Of a DNA stretch of 51,069 nucleotides, positions 42,231 through 51,005 are shown piece by piece; positions within the stretch are counted from its first letter, which is position 1, and the number at the start of each line of letters is the position of its first letter. This DNA is from Herbidospora galbida. Its GTDB lineage: Bacteria > Actinomycetota > Actinomycetes > Streptosporangiales > Streptosporangiaceae. The DNA lies in contig NZ_SZQA01000045.1 in NCBI RefSeq assembly GCF_005233835.1, positions 1 to 51,069 of the forward strand, in the 5' to 3' direction. Below the pieces are notes generated by a model that was given only the letters and a program-made list of their open reading frames with translations, was not told the DNA's origin and ran no database searches. Position numbers and translations under genes: made by a program.

Positions 42231-43850
42231 ATGCAACGCAGGTACCTCTGGCGCGCGCTGACGGCGGTCTTCTCGCTCGCGCTCGCCTTCGTCGTGATCC
42301 CCTTCGCCGCGAGCCCGGCCAACGCCGCCGCGACGGCGACCTTCACCAAGACCTCCTCGTGGGGGTCGGCGTTCGAGGGCAAGTACGTCATCACCAACAG
42401 CGGCCCCACCGTGGTCAACGGCTGGTCGCTCGCCTTCGACCTGCCCTCCGGCGGCGCCGTCAGCTCCCAGTGGGACGCCACCCTCACCCGCAGCGGCCAG
42501 CGCTTCACCTTCTCCAACGTCGGCTGGAACGGCACCATCCCGGTCGGCGGCTCGGTGAGCTTCGGCTTCATCGCCAGCCCCGGCGGCGCGACGCCGGCCA
42601 ACTGCACGATCAACGGCGTGTCCTGCGGCGGCGGCACCAACCCGTCTCCGTCCCCGTCCCCCTCGCCCTCGCCGCAGCCGGGTGTCCCCGGCAAGCCCGG
42701 CACTCCCTCGGTGACCGGCACCACCGGCTCCTCGATCTCGCTGAGCTGGGGCGCGTCCTCGGGCACCGTCACCGGCTATCGCGTGTACGAGGGCACCACC
42801 CAGCGCGCCCAGGTCACCGGCACCACGGCGACCATCTCCGGGCTGGCGGCGTGCACCGGGAAGACGTACACGATCAAGGCCTACAACGCGCAGGGCGAGT
42901 CGGCCGCCAGCGACGCCGTGAGCGGCTCGACCACCGGCTGCCCGATCGGGCCGCTGCCCAAGCACTTCCTCACCGGCTACTGGCACAACTTCGTCAACCC
43001 GGCCGCCGAGCTGAAGCTGTCGGCGGTGCCGAACGAGTACGACCTGATCGCCGTCGCGTTCGCCGAGGCCACCAGCACCCCCGGCCAGGTCACCTTCGCC
43101 CTCGACCCGGGCCTCGCCACCGCCGTCGGCGGTTACACCGAGGCCCAGTTCAAGGCCGACATCCAGGCCCTGAAGGCGCGCGGCAAGAAGGTCATCATCT
43201 CCGTCGGCGGCGAGACCGGCCGCGTCCAGGTCGCCAGCAGCGCCGCCGCCACCCAGTTCGCCAACTCCGTCTACACGGTGATGCAGAACTACGGCTTCGA
43301 CGGCGTCGACATCGACCTGGAGAACGGCCTGAACGCCCAGTGGATGGGCGACGCCCTGCGCCAGCTGCGCAGCCGTGTCGGGTCGTCGCTGATCATCACG
43401 ATGGCCCCGCAGACGATCGACATGCAGTCGACCGGCATGGAGTACTTCAAGCTGGCCCTGGCCATCAAGGACATCCTCACGGTCGTCCACATGCAGTACT
43501 ACAACTCCGGCTCGATGCTCGGCTGCGACCAGGCCTTCGCCTACGGCCAGGGCTCGATCAACTTCCTGACCGCCCTCGCGTGCATCCAGCTCGAGAACGG
43601 CCTGCGCGACGACCAGGTCGCCCTCGGCCTCCCGGCCGGGCCCGGCGCGGCCGGCGGCGGCGTGGTCGCCCCGTCGATGGTCAACCAGGCCCTCACCTGC
43701 CTGGCGACCCGGACCAACTGCGGCAGCTTCGTGCCGCCGCGCGCCTACCCGGGCATCCGGGGCGCGATGACCTGGTCGATCAACTGGGACGCCAGCAACA
43801 ACTGGAACTTCTCCCGGACCGTCCGCCCCCACCTGAACACCCTGCCGTAG
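42231..43850 (+). CDS. Secreted GH18 chitinase with CBM2 and fibronectin-III domains
   Basis: A 539-aa endochitinase candidate. Signal peptide to about residue 30 (ending SPANAA); a CBM2 carbohydrate-binding module from about residue 31 to 130 (TSSWGSAFEGKYVITNSG through TFSNVGWNGTIPVGG); a Pro/Ser linker; a fibronectin type III domain (SISLSWGASSG... YRVYEGTTQ); and a GH18 barrel with VIISVGGETG (SxGG) and DGVDIDLE, with catalytic E364 and D362, D360. It is first of three chitinases; the stop directly abuts the next ATG. Putative regulatory site 42133-42149 lies upstream. Confidence 0.92.
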   Translation: MQRRYLWRALTAVFSLALAFVVIPFAASPANAAATATFTKTSSWGSAFEGKYVITNSGPTVVNGWSLAFDLPSGGAVSSQWDATLTRSGQRFTFSNVGWNGTIPVGGSVSFGFIASPGGATPANCTINGVSCGGGTNPSPSPSPSPSPQPGVPGKPGTPSVTGTTGSSISLSWGASSGTVTGYRVYEGTTQRAQVTGTTATISGLAACTGKTYTIKAYNAQGESAASDAVSGSTTGCPIGPLPKHFLTGYWHNFVNPAAELKLSAVPNEYDLIAVAFAEATSTPGQVTFALDPGLATAVGGYTEAQFKADIQALKARGKKVIISVGGETGRVQVASSAAATQFANSVYTVMQNYGFDGVDIDLENGLNAQWMGDALRQLRSRVGSSLIITMAPQTIDMQSTGMEYFKLALAIKDILTVVHMQYYNSGSMLGCDQAFAYGQGSINFLTALACIQLENGLRDDQVALGLPAGPGAAGGGVVAPSMVNQALTCLATRTNCGSFVPPRAYPGIRGAMTWSINWDASNNWNFSRTVRPHLNTLP

Positions 43851-45617
43851 ATGAAGATCCGCAGCCTCATAGCCGCTGCGGCCCTCGTGCTGGGCGGCGC
43901 CCTCGTGGCGTCGCCCGCCCAGGCCGCCAACATCGCCACCAACCCCGGCTTCGAGTCGGGCCTGACCGGCTGGACGTGCTCCTCGGGCGCCCAGGCCGTC
44001 ACCACCCCCGTCCGTTCGGGCACCGGTGCCCTGGCCGCCACCCCGGCGGGCAGCGACTTCGCCCGGTGCTCCCAGACCGTGACCGTCCAGCCGAACACCG
44101 CCTACACGCTCTCGGCGTGGGTGCGCGGCCCGTACGTCTTCCTCGGCGCGATCGGGTTCTCCGAGACCTGGGCCGCGCCCGGGGCGACCTGGGCCCAGCT
44201 CACCCGGACCTTCACCACGGGCTCCTCCCAGACCTCCGTGACGATCTACCTCAACGGCTGGTACGGCCAGGGCACCTACTACGCCGACGACGTCGTCCTC
44301 GACGGCCCCGGCGGCAACCCGCCCGGACCGCAGCCCCCGGCCGCGCCGGTCCTCTCGCTCGGCCAGACGACCACCGACGTGAACCTGTCGTGGCCCGCCG
44401 TCTCGGGCGCCACGGGATACCGCGTCTACCGCAACGGGTCGCTCATCTCCTCGCCGACCGCGACGGCCTACACCGACCGGCCCGCCGCCGGGACGTACGG
44501 CTACCAGGTCAGCGCGGTCAACGCCGCCGGTGAGTCGGGCAGGTCCAACACCGTCACCGCGGTCGTCGGCAGCGTGCCGCCGCCGCCCACCGGCCTGCCC
44601 AAGCGGGTCATGGTCGGCTACCTGCACGCCTCGTTCGCCAACGGCTCCGGCTACACCCGGATGGCCGACGTGCCGAACGAGTGGGACGTCATCAACCTGT
44701 CGTTCGGCGAGCCGACCTCGGTCACCTCCGGCGACATCCGCTTCACCCAGTGCCCGGTCGCCGAGTGCCCCAACGTGGAGACCGAGGCCCAGTTCATCGC
44801 CGGCATCCGGGCCAAGCAGCAGGCCGGCAAGAAGGTGCTGATCTCGATCGGCGGCCAGAACGGCCAGGTGCAGCTCACGACCACGGCCGCGCGCGACAAG
44901 TTCGTCCAGTCGGTCGGCGCCATCATCGACAAGTACGGCCTCGACGGTCTCGACATCGACTTCGAGGGCCACAGCCTGTCGCTGAACGCCGGTGACACCG
45001 ACTTCCGCAACCCGACCACCCCCGTGATCGTCAACCTGATCGCGGCGCTGCGCTCGCTGAAGGCCCGTTACGGGAGCCGTTTCATCCTGACCATGGCTCC
45101 GGAAACGTTCTTCGTGCAGCTCGGCTACCAGTTCTACGGTTCGGGCCAGTGGGGCGGCGCCGACCCGCGCGCGGCCGCGTACCTCCCGGTCATCCACGCG
45201 ATGCGGAACGACCTGACCCTGCTCCACGTGCAGGACTACAACTCCGGGCCGATCATGGGCCTGGACAACCAGTACCACACGATGGGCGGCCACGACTTCC
45301 ACGTCGCGATGACCGACATGCTGCTCGCCGGGTTCCCGATCCAGGGGAACGCGAACAACGTCTTCCCGGCGCTGCGGCAGGACCAGGTCGCCATCGGCCT
45401 GCCGTCCTCCCCGCAGGCGGGCAACGGCTTCACCACCGTCGCCGAGGTCCAGAAGGCGTTCGACTGCCTGGCCAAGGGCGTCAACTGCGGCCCCTACCGG
45501 CCGCGCGGCGTCTACCCGAACCTCCGGGGCCTGATGACCTGGTCGATCAACTGGGACCGGTTCAACAACTTCGAGTTCTCCCGCAGCCACCGCTCCTACC
45601 TCAACGCGCTCGGATAA
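43851..45617 (+). CDS. Secreted GH18 chitinase with a CBM4/16-like and fibronectin-III domain
   Basis: A 588-aa protein. Signal peptide (to about residue 25, ending SPAQA), then a different binding module that begins NIATNPGFESGLTGW (CBM4/9/16-type) instead of CBM2, a fibronectin III domain around residues 165-245 (VLSLGQTTTDVNLSW; YRVYRNGSLI), and a GH18 domain with ISIGGQNG and DGLDIDFE, catalytic E372. Its ATG directly follows the previous TAG, so translation is coupled. Its next neighbour is 11 bp downstream. Different modules suggest attack on different chitin forms. Confidence 0.92.
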   Translation: MKIRSLIAAAALVLGGALVASPAQAANIATNPGFESGLTGWTCSSGAQAVTTPVRSGTGALAATPAGSDFARCSQTVTVQPNTAYTLSAWVRGPYVFLGAIGFSETWAAPGATWAQLTRTFTTGSSQTSVTIYLNGWYGQGTYYADDVVLDGPGGNPPGPQPPAAPVLSLGQTTTDVNLSWPAVSGATGYRVYRNGSLISSPTATAYTDRPAAGTYGYQVSAVNAAGESGRSNTVTAVVGSVPPPPTGLPKRVMVGYLHASFANGSGYTRMADVPNEWDVINLSFGEPTSVTSGDIRFTQCPVAECPNVETEAQFIAGIRAKQQAGKKVLISIGGQNGQVQLTTTAARDKFVQSVGAIIDKYGLDGLDIDFEGHSLSLNAGDTDFRNPTTPVIVNLIAALRSLKARYGSRFILTMAPETFFVQLGYQFYGSGQWGGADPRAAAYLPVIHAMRNDLTLLHVQDYNSGPIMGLDNQYHTMGGHDFHVAMTDMLLAGFPIQGNANNVFPALRQDQVAIGLPSSPQAGNGFTTVAEVQKAFDCLAKGVNCGPYRPRGVYPNLRGLMTWSINWDRFNNFEFSRSHRSYLNALG

Positions 45618-45628
45618 GGGACCTTTCG

Positions 45629-47173
45629 ATGAAACTACGTGCGCTTTTAGTCGCGCTGGGGACGCTCGCGGGCGTCCTCGTCGTCGCCACCCCCGCCCAG
45701 GCCGCCCCCGCCACCGCCGTTTTCACCAAGACCTCCGACTGGGGCTCCGGCTTCGAGGGCAAATACGTCATCACCAACGGCACGACGTCGACCATCAACG
45801 GCTGGTCGGTCGCCTTCGACCTGCCCTCGGGCGGCAACGTCAGCTCCCAGTGGGACGCCGTACTGTCCCGCAGCGGCCAGCGCTTCACCTTCTCCAACGT
45901 CGGCTGGAACGGCACCCTGGCCCCCGGCGCCACCGCGAGCTTCGGCTTCATCGCCTCACCCGGCTCGGCCGTCCCCGCCAACTGCACCCTGAACGGCCAG
46001 CCGTGCGGCGGCGGCACCACCAACCCCGGCGCTCCGGGCACCCCCGGAACCCCGTCGGTCACCGGTTCCACCTCGTCGTCGATCTCGCTGTCGTGGGGCG
46101 CGTCCTCGGGGACCGTCGTGGGCTATCGCGTGTACGAGGGCAGCACCCAGCGCGCGCAGGTCACCGGCACCTCGGCCACCATCTCCGGGATCGCGGCGTG
46201 CACCTCGAAGACCTACACCGTGAGGGCGTACAACAACGTGGGTGAGTCGGCGTCGTCCGGATCGGTGACCGGCTCGACCACCGGCTGCCCGACCGGCGGA
46301 CCCCGGATGCCCGGCGCGCCCTACCTCTACATGGGCTGGGGCGACCCGCCCAACCCCGCGACCGTGATGTCGGCGACCGGCGTGAAGTCGTTCACGATGG
46401 CCTTCATCCTGTCGAGCGGCGGCTGCAACCCGGCCTGGGACGGCAACCGCCCGCTGAACAACGCGGCCGACGTCAACGCCATCAACGCGATCAAGGCGGC
46501 CGGCGGGTCGATCCAGGTCTCGTTCGGCGGTTGGTCGGGCAACAAGCTCGGCCCCAACTGCTCGACGCCGCAGGCCTACGCGCAGGCCGTCCAGACGGTG
46601 ATCAACGCCACCGGGCCGGCCGTGGTCGACTTCGACATCGAGAACACCGACGAGTTCGAGAACTACACCGTCCAGGACCGCATCCTGAACGGCCTCAAGA
46701 TCGTCAAGCAGAACAACCCGAACATCAAGATCGCGGTCACCTTCGGGACGTCGACGACCGGCCCCACGTCCCACGGAGTGCGCCTGATCAACCAGGCCAG
46801 GGCCCTGGCGGTGCCGATCGACAACTTCACGATCATGACCTTCGACTTCGGCAGCTCGAACATCCAGCAGGACACGATCAACGCGTCCGAGGGCCTGAAG
46901 AACGTCCTGAAGTCGGCCTATGGCTACACCGACGCCCAGGCCTACGCGAAGATGGGCATCTCAGGCATGGTCGGCCTCTCCGACCAGCTGGAGACCACCA
47001 CCCCCGCGGCCTGGACGGCGATCCGCGACTACGCCCTCCAGCGCGGCCTGACCCGCTTCGCGACCTGGTCGGTCAACCGCGACCGCCCCTGCCCGGGCGG
47101 CGGCGTGGTCGCCAACTGCTCGGGCATCAGCCAGCAGAACTGGGAGTTCACCCGGATCACCGGAGGCTTCTAG
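45629..47173 (+). CDS. Secreted GH18-related chitinase with CBM2 and fibronectin-III domains
   Basis: A 514-aa protein. Signal peptide (to about residue 26, ending TPAQAA), CBM2 (TSDWGSGFEGKYVITNGT to TFSNVGWNGTLAPG), fibronectin III domain, and a GH18-like barrel of another subfamily: SFGGWSGN in place of SxGG and VDFDIENTD with D334, D336 and E338; the first Asp of DxxDxDxE is absent, as in related chitinases of this subfamily. The CBM2-FN3 part is almost the same as in the first chitinase at protein and DNA level. Last gene of the trio, followed by a hairpin terminator. Confidence 0.88.
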   Translation: MKLRALLVALGTLAGVLVVATPAQAAPATAVFTKTSDWGSGFEGKYVITNGTTSTINGWSVAFDLPSGGNVSSQWDAVLSRSGQRFTFSNVGWNGTLAPGATASFGFIASPGSAVPANCTLNGQPCGGGTTNPGAPGTPGTPSVTGSTSSSISLSWGASSGTVVGYRVYEGSTQRAQVTGTSATISGIAACTSKTYTVRAYNNVGESASSGSVTGSTTGCPTGGPRMPGAPYLYMGWGDPPNPATVMSATGVKSFTMAFILSSGGCNPAWDGNRPLNNAADVNAINAIKAAGGSIQVSFGGWSGNKLGPNCSTPQAYAQAVQTVINATGPAVVDFDIENTDEFENYTVQDRILNGLKIVKQNNPNIKIAVTFGTSTTGPTSHGVRLINQARALAVPIDNFTIMTFDFGSSNIQQDTINASEGLKNVLKSAYGYTDAQAYAKMGISGMVGLSDQLETTTPAAWTAIRDYALQRGLTRFATWSVNRDRPCPGGGVVANCSGISQQNWEFTRITGGF

Positions 47174-47195
47174 CTCTGCGTGACACCGAATAGCC

Positions 47196-47245
47196 GAGGG
47201 CGGTGCCGCACCCACGCCGGGACGCCGGGGTACGGCACCGTCCTC
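47196..47245 (+). terminator. Long hairpin after the chitinase trio
   Basis: A 13-bp stem with one wobble (47196-47208 with 47233-47245) and a large internal loop holding a small stem-like sequence. It lies 22 bp after the third chitinase stop. Confidence 0.6.
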
Positions 47246-47279
47246 TTCGTACTGCTCTTTCAACGGCGCGCGAGAGCCC

Positions 47280-47684
47280 TCACCTCGTGAAGCGCTCCGC
47301 GAGCGCCTCGCGAGAGGGGTGCCCCCAGCCGATGCAGAACGGGTGCCCCGCCGGGTCGGCATAGACCTGATGGCCCTCGTCGGTGTCGAGGTCGGCCGCG
47401 GCCCGGAGCAGGCGGGCCCCGAGGGCGATCGCCTCCTCGTGGGCGGCCCGGGGGTCGTCGACGTGCAGGTCGAGGTGGATCTGCTGCGGCGTTCCGTCCG
47501 GCCAGCCGGGCTGTACGTGGCCGGGTGCCAGCTGCACGCCGATCCGCCATTCCCCCGAGGCGTCGAGGACACTGTGCCATTCGTCGTCCTCGACGACCCG
47601 CCCGCCGAGGATCCCCGCCCAGAACGTGCTCTCCGCCCGGAGGTCGGCCGCGTCGAACACGATCACCTGACGAACCGTTTCCAT
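47280..47684 (-). CDS. VOC-family (glyoxalase-like) protein
   Basis: A 134-aa protein of the vicinal oxygen chelate fold in the small bleomycin/glyoxalase-like branch. Signs are VIVFDAADLRAESTFWAGIL at the start, QQIHLDLHVDD with a metal-type His, and VYADPAGHPFCIGWG near the C-terminus. Two betaalphabetabetabeta units fit the length. The substrate is unknown. It is convergent to the chitinase trio and divergent from the GT-C gene. Confidence 0.85.
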   Translation of the reverse strand: METVRQVIVFDAADLRAESTFWAGILGGRVVEDDEWHSVLDASGEWRIGVQLAPGHVQPGWPDGTPQQIHLDLHVDDPRAAHEEAIALGARLLRAAADLDTDEGHQVYADPAGHPFCIGWGHPSREALAERFTR

Positions 47685-47857
47685 GTGGATCCTCTCCGGT
47701 GCCGGGCCTGGGAATCTGCTCCCACGTACCCGCGCCGCATGGTGGCAGGCACCTCGTTTCAGAGTCCAGAGCGGCCCCGCAGGGCCGCGCCCTGAGAAGT
47801 GACGACGTTCGCGCGTGGCCCTCCTCGGCCGGGCGGAGTGGCTAAGGTTGCCCCGTC

Positions 47858-49282
47858 ATGGATTACGCAATCCCCACGGGAATTCTTCTCGTCACCGGTG
47901 TCGTGCTCGCCGTCCTCGCACAGCGGAAGGGGTGGCAACCCTCACTCCTGGCGATCCTCGGGGTCGGGATCACGGTCCGGGTGCTGATCATGGCGTTCTC
48001 GGCCGCCGACTCCTGGCAGCCGATCGACTTCGTCAACAGCTTCCGCCCGGCCGGGGAGGCGATCCTCGAAGGGCGCAACCCGGTCAACAGCGGGTGGCAC
48101 TTCCTGCCGGCGATCCCCTATGTCTACGGGTCGCTGATGTGGCTGGGCATTCCGTGGGAGATCGCGGGCCGGCTCGTCACCGTCGTCGCCGACCTGGCGC
48201 TCATTCCGCTCGTCGGCAAACTGGCCGGTCAGGGGCAGGGGAGGCTCCGGGCCTTCCAGTACGCCTGCAACCCGCTCGCCATCCTGGTCGCCTCCGTGCA
48301 CGGTCAGGTCGAGCCCGTCTCGCTGGTGTTCGCCGTGGCCGCCTACGTGGTGGCGCGGGGGCAGGGCGAATTCCGGGGGAGCGAGCCGCTGCTCGACCGG
48401 CCCGACCGGATGGTGCGCAGCCTCCTCACGCGCGACGCCGCCGGGGTGACCCGCCGGGCCGTCTACGCCGGCATGCTCATGGGGCTGGCGCTCTGCGCGA
48501 AGAGCTGGCCGGTGATCCTGGTGCCGGGCATGTTGATGTTCCTGCCGGGCGTGCGGGCGCGGATCGTGTCGGGGCTGGCGGTGGCCGTACCGCCGATTCT
48601 CGTGCTTCTGACCATGCCGCTCGGCGGCTGGGTGCGCTGGGACCAGCTCGTCGACGTGCTGAAGGAGATCAGCCTGCGGCCGAGCGACGTGCGGCCGATC
48701 ACCGGCGACTGGGGCTGGACCGCCGTGATCAACGGCGGCAACTGGGACCTCACGCCGTGGAAGCTCGTCGTCGGCCAGTACATGATCTACGCCGTGGCCG
48801 CCTTCTGCCTGTGGTGGTGGCGCAAGGCCGACCCGATCGACGTGTCGATCGCGATCCTGCTGGGCTTCATGGTCGTCACGCCCCGCTTGGGGGCGCAGTA
48901 TCTGCTCTGGTTCATGCCGTTCCTGGTCGCCCGCCCCACGAAGTGGGCCTGGCCGGCGATCATCGGCAGCTCGCTGTGGGCCGCGACCGGCTATCTGGTG
49001 CTGACGCAGTTCCGCGGACAGGACTGGGGCGCCCTGCACGCCCCGTGGGCGATCAGCTCGATCATCCTGTTCCCGCTGCTCATCGCCGCGATGCCGTGGG
49101 CCCGCCGGTCATTCGACGATCAGGCGAACCAGGTGCCCGTGACTCTTGAACCCGGGCGGGTCGCCGTCGAGCACCCCCGTGACGCAGTCGAAGACCCGGG
49201 GCTCGCTCTGCCTGACGAAGAAGACCGGCTCGGCGATGGCCGCAAGAAGACCGACAGCGGCACGGTGCAGCGCGACGCCTGA
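47858..49282 (+). CDS. GT-C-type membrane glycosyltransferase (DUF2029/mannosyltransferase-like)
   Basis: The 474-aa product has about ten to twelve transmembrane helices. An early lumenal loop with FVNSFRPAGEAILEGRNPVNSG and an internal NPLAILVASVHGQVEPVSL are typical of actinobacterial polyprenyl-phosphate-dependent mannosyl- or arabinosyl-transferases. TAAGGT at 47843-47848 lies 9 bp before the ATG, with no Shine-Dalgarno, so transcription probably starts near the ATG. The last 57 codons (from about residue 417) are hydrophilic, and are antisense to the opposing gene; the family core ends before them. Confidence 0.8.
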   Translation: MDYAIPTGILLVTGVVLAVLAQRKGWQPSLLAILGVGITVRVLIMAFSAADSWQPIDFVNSFRPAGEAILEGRNPVNSGWHFLPAIPYVYGSLMWLGIPWEIAGRLVTVVADLALIPLVGKLAGQGQGRLRAFQYACNPLAILVASVHGQVEPVSLVFAVAAYVVARGQGEFRGSEPLLDRPDRMVRSLLTRDAAGVTRRAVYAGMLMGLALCAKSWPVILVPGMLMFLPGVRARIVSGLAVAVPPILVLLTMPLGGWVRWDQLVDVLKEISLRPSDVRPITGDWGWTAVINGGNWDLTPWKLVVGQYMIYAVAAFCLWWWRKADPIDVSIAILLGFMVVTPRLGAQYLLWFMPFLVARPTKWAWPAIIGSSLWAATGYLVLTQFRGQDWGALHAPWAISSIILFPLLIAAMPWARRSFDDQANQVPVTLEPGRVAVEHPRDAVEDPGLALPDEEDRLGDGRKKTDSGTVQRDA

Positions 49283-49519
49283 CAGGTCCTCGCCGATCGT
49301 CAGCGTCACCTCGTACACCCCGTCGTCGACGAGCCGGTCGCGTACGATCCGCCACCTGTCGCCGCACGCCGTCTTGAGGTGCGGCAGCAGGTGGACCTCC
49401 GGCTCCTCGGTCACCCAGCCGTCACGGCGCATCGACGCCAGCAGGGTCTGGACCTGCGGATCCATCGCTGTGCCGTCGGCGATCCCGGTCTGCCGCTCAT
49501 CGATGTCCCATCTGCGCAC
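49109..49519 (-). CDS. Hypothetical protein antisense to the glycosyltransferase 3' end
   Basis: A 136-aa ORF with plausible protein-like composition (VYEVTLTIGEDLSGVALH; AAIAEPVFFVRQSEPRVFDCV), no recognised family and no hydrophobic segment. It starts at GTG with a poor ribosome site; an internal ATG (MDPQVQ) could be the true start. It overlaps the converging GT-C gene by 174 bp, one of the two frames being perhaps longer than the real protein. Confidence 0.5.
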   Translation of the reverse strand: MRRWDIDERQTGIADGTAMDPQVQTLLASMRRDGWVTEEPEVHLLPHLKTACGDRWRIVRDRLVDDGVYEVTLTIGEDLSGVALHRAAVGLLAAIAEPVFFVRQSEPRVFDCVTGVLDGDPPGFKSHGHLVRLIVE

Positions 49520-49528
49520 GCCGTGACC

Positions 49529-50578
49529 CTATGCCGGTGTACGCCCCTGCGGAGGAGCTTCACCCGAAACGAGCGCACGGGCGAAGCGGGCAGAAGGGTC
49601 GCTGTCGATGACCAACGCCCGCACCAGCAGCGAGAGCGGAATGGCCAGCAGCGCTCCCAGCGGTCCGATCACGAAGGCCCACACGATCAACGAGATCAGC
49701 GTCATCGTGGTCGACAGCCCGACCGCGTCACCGAGGAACTTCGGCTGCACGAACGACTGCACCACCACGTTGATCACGATGTAGGCGAGAATCACCAGCA
49801 ACATCGTCGAGAAGCCCCCGTCCAGCAACGCGAGCAGCGCCGGCGGCAACAGCCCGAGGATGAAGCCGATGTTCGGCACATAGTTCGTGATCAGCGCGAG
49901 GATCCCCCACAGCAGCGGCAGCGGCACGCTGAAGATGTACAACGCGATGACGTCGAGCACCGCGCAGATGATCCCGAACACGGTGGAGACGAGCAGATAG
50001 CGCCGCGTCCGCGACGCGAACGTGGTCAGCGCCGCGTGGAGCTCGGGCCGCTCGACCTCGGCGACCCTGATGATCCGGGTGAACGCCGGCGCGTCGAGGT
50101 TCATCGACAGCGACAGCACCACGATCAGGAACAGCGCCGACCCCGCCCCCAGCGCCCCCGAGAGCAGCCCCTGCGCGATCGGCAGCAGCCGGCTGGGATC
50201 GAAGGAGCTGATCGCCTTGTCGATCTGGTCGGTCCCGAACCCGATCTCGGCCGCGAAGGCCCGCGCCCCCGCCGCCAGCGCGGCGAACTTGTCGCTGTAC
50301 GTCGGTGCGATCGACGCCAGCTGCGTGGCCGCCACCGCGATGATCGCCACCATCCCGGCGAGCACCAGCAGCACGACGAGAAAGGGAACCGCCACCTGCA
50401 GCCAGGTCGGCGCGCCCTTCCGCTCCAACACACCCCTGATAGGCGACACCGCCACGACCAGGACGAGAGCCAGCATCACCGGACCGACAATCGATCCGAC
50501 GGCCTGGACTCCGGCGAGGATGACGACCGCCGCCGCCGCGGTCAGCAGGACGACCAGTGCGCGGGGCAGCTCGATCAT
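49529..50578 (-). CDS. AI-2E family transporter
   Basis: A 349-aa membrane protein. It has about eight hydrophobic segments, with PRALVVLLTAAAAVVIL at the start, the long soluble segment around residues 90-150 (SFDPSRLLPIAQG), and the C-terminal ITNYVPNIGFILGLLPPALLAL and PKFLGDAVGLSTTMTLISL blocks that define the AI-2E (UPF0118/TqsA-like) family. The substrate is not predictable. It lies between the orphan hypothetical gene and the rrn promoter region. Confidence 0.88.
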   Translation of the reverse strand: MIELPRALVVLLTAAAAVVILAGVQAVGSIVGPVMLALVLVVAVSPIRGVLERKGAPTWLQVAVPFLVVLLVLAGMVAIIAVAATQLASIAPTYSDKFAALAAGARAFAAEIGFGTDQIDKAISSFDPSRLLPIAQGLLSGALGAGSALFLIVVLSLSMNLDAPAFTRIIRVAEVERPELHAALTTFASRTRRYLLVSTVFGIICAVLDVIALYIFSVPLPLLWGILALITNYVPNIGFILGLLPPALLALLDGGFSTMLLVILAYIVINVVVQSFVQPKFLGDAVGLSTTMTLISLIVWAFVIGPLGALLAIPLSLLVRALVIDSDPSARFARALVSGEAPPQGRTPA

Positions 50579-50742
50579 GAGGCGTTTCTACCCCTCTGAC
50601 CGGCGGAGATCCACTATTGGTGATCAACTGACCGAGCCGTGACCTCGCGGCCGTGCGGAAGCGCTCCGGAGAGCTGTTAATCTTTAACACGTCGACCTGG
50701 TTCGGCAAACCCCACTCAACAAGATCCGGAAATCCGGTCGAT

Positions 50743-50770
50743 TTGACATCGTCTGGGATCTGGCTAAGTT
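50743..50770 (+). promoter_or_regulatory. rrn promoter P1
   Basis: TTGACA (50743-50748) and TAAGTT (50765-50770) spaced by 16 bp form a strong primary-sigma promoter. It is upstream of the duplicated unit. Confidence 0.75.
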
Positions 50771-50821
50771 AGAGGGGTTGCTCTTCGGCAGGAACCGCAA
50801 AATAGCGTCAAAACACCGAGT

Positions 50822-50850
50822 TTGACACTAGCGGGAAACGCTGAAAAGAT
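50822..50850 (+). promoter_or_regulatory. rrn promoter P2 (repeat copy 1)
   Basis: TTGACA (50822-50827) and a less perfect -10 such as AAAGAT (50845-50850), spaced 17 bp, inside repeat copy 1. The -10 assignment is uncertain. Confidence 0.6.
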
Positions 50851-50930
50851 AAAGGCACAACAGCAAGAAAAAAGAAAAACAAAGCAAGTCCGTTTCGCAG
50901 GAACCGCAAAATAGCGTCAAAACACCGAGT

Positions 50931-50959
50931 TTGACACTAGCGGGAAACGCTGAAAAGAT
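50931..50959 (+). promoter_or_regulatory. rrn promoter P3 (repeat copy 2)
   Basis: An exact duplicate of P2, 109 bp downstream, with TTGACA at 50931-50936. It gives a tandem promoter array for the rRNA operon. Confidence 0.6.
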
Positions 50960-51005
50960 AAAGGCACAACAGCAAGAAAAAAGAAAAACAAAGCAAGTCC
51001 GTTTC

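Larger units (their letters stand above)
50788..51005 (+). repeat. Two perfect 109-bp tandem repeats in the rrn promoter region
   Basis: Copy 1 is 50788-50896 and copy 2 is 50897-51005, identical at every base I compared. Each starts GCAGGAACCGC and ends AAGTCCGTTTC. A third copy is not present; sequence at 51006 onward is different. Confidence 0.95.

Noticed and set aside
42171-45590. A very long open frame on the minus strand across the chitinases (about 1139 codons).
   Set aside because: It lies antisense to two well-supported secreted chitinases with complete domains; its product is low-complexity Val/Gly/Arg/Asp, typical of a shadow frame in high-GC DNA.
50788-51005. Possible CRISPR or phage-type repeat from the exact 109-bp duplication.
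   Set aside because: Only two adjacent copies with no spacers; each contains a promoter and leads into a pre-16S leader, so it is an rRNA promoter duplication.
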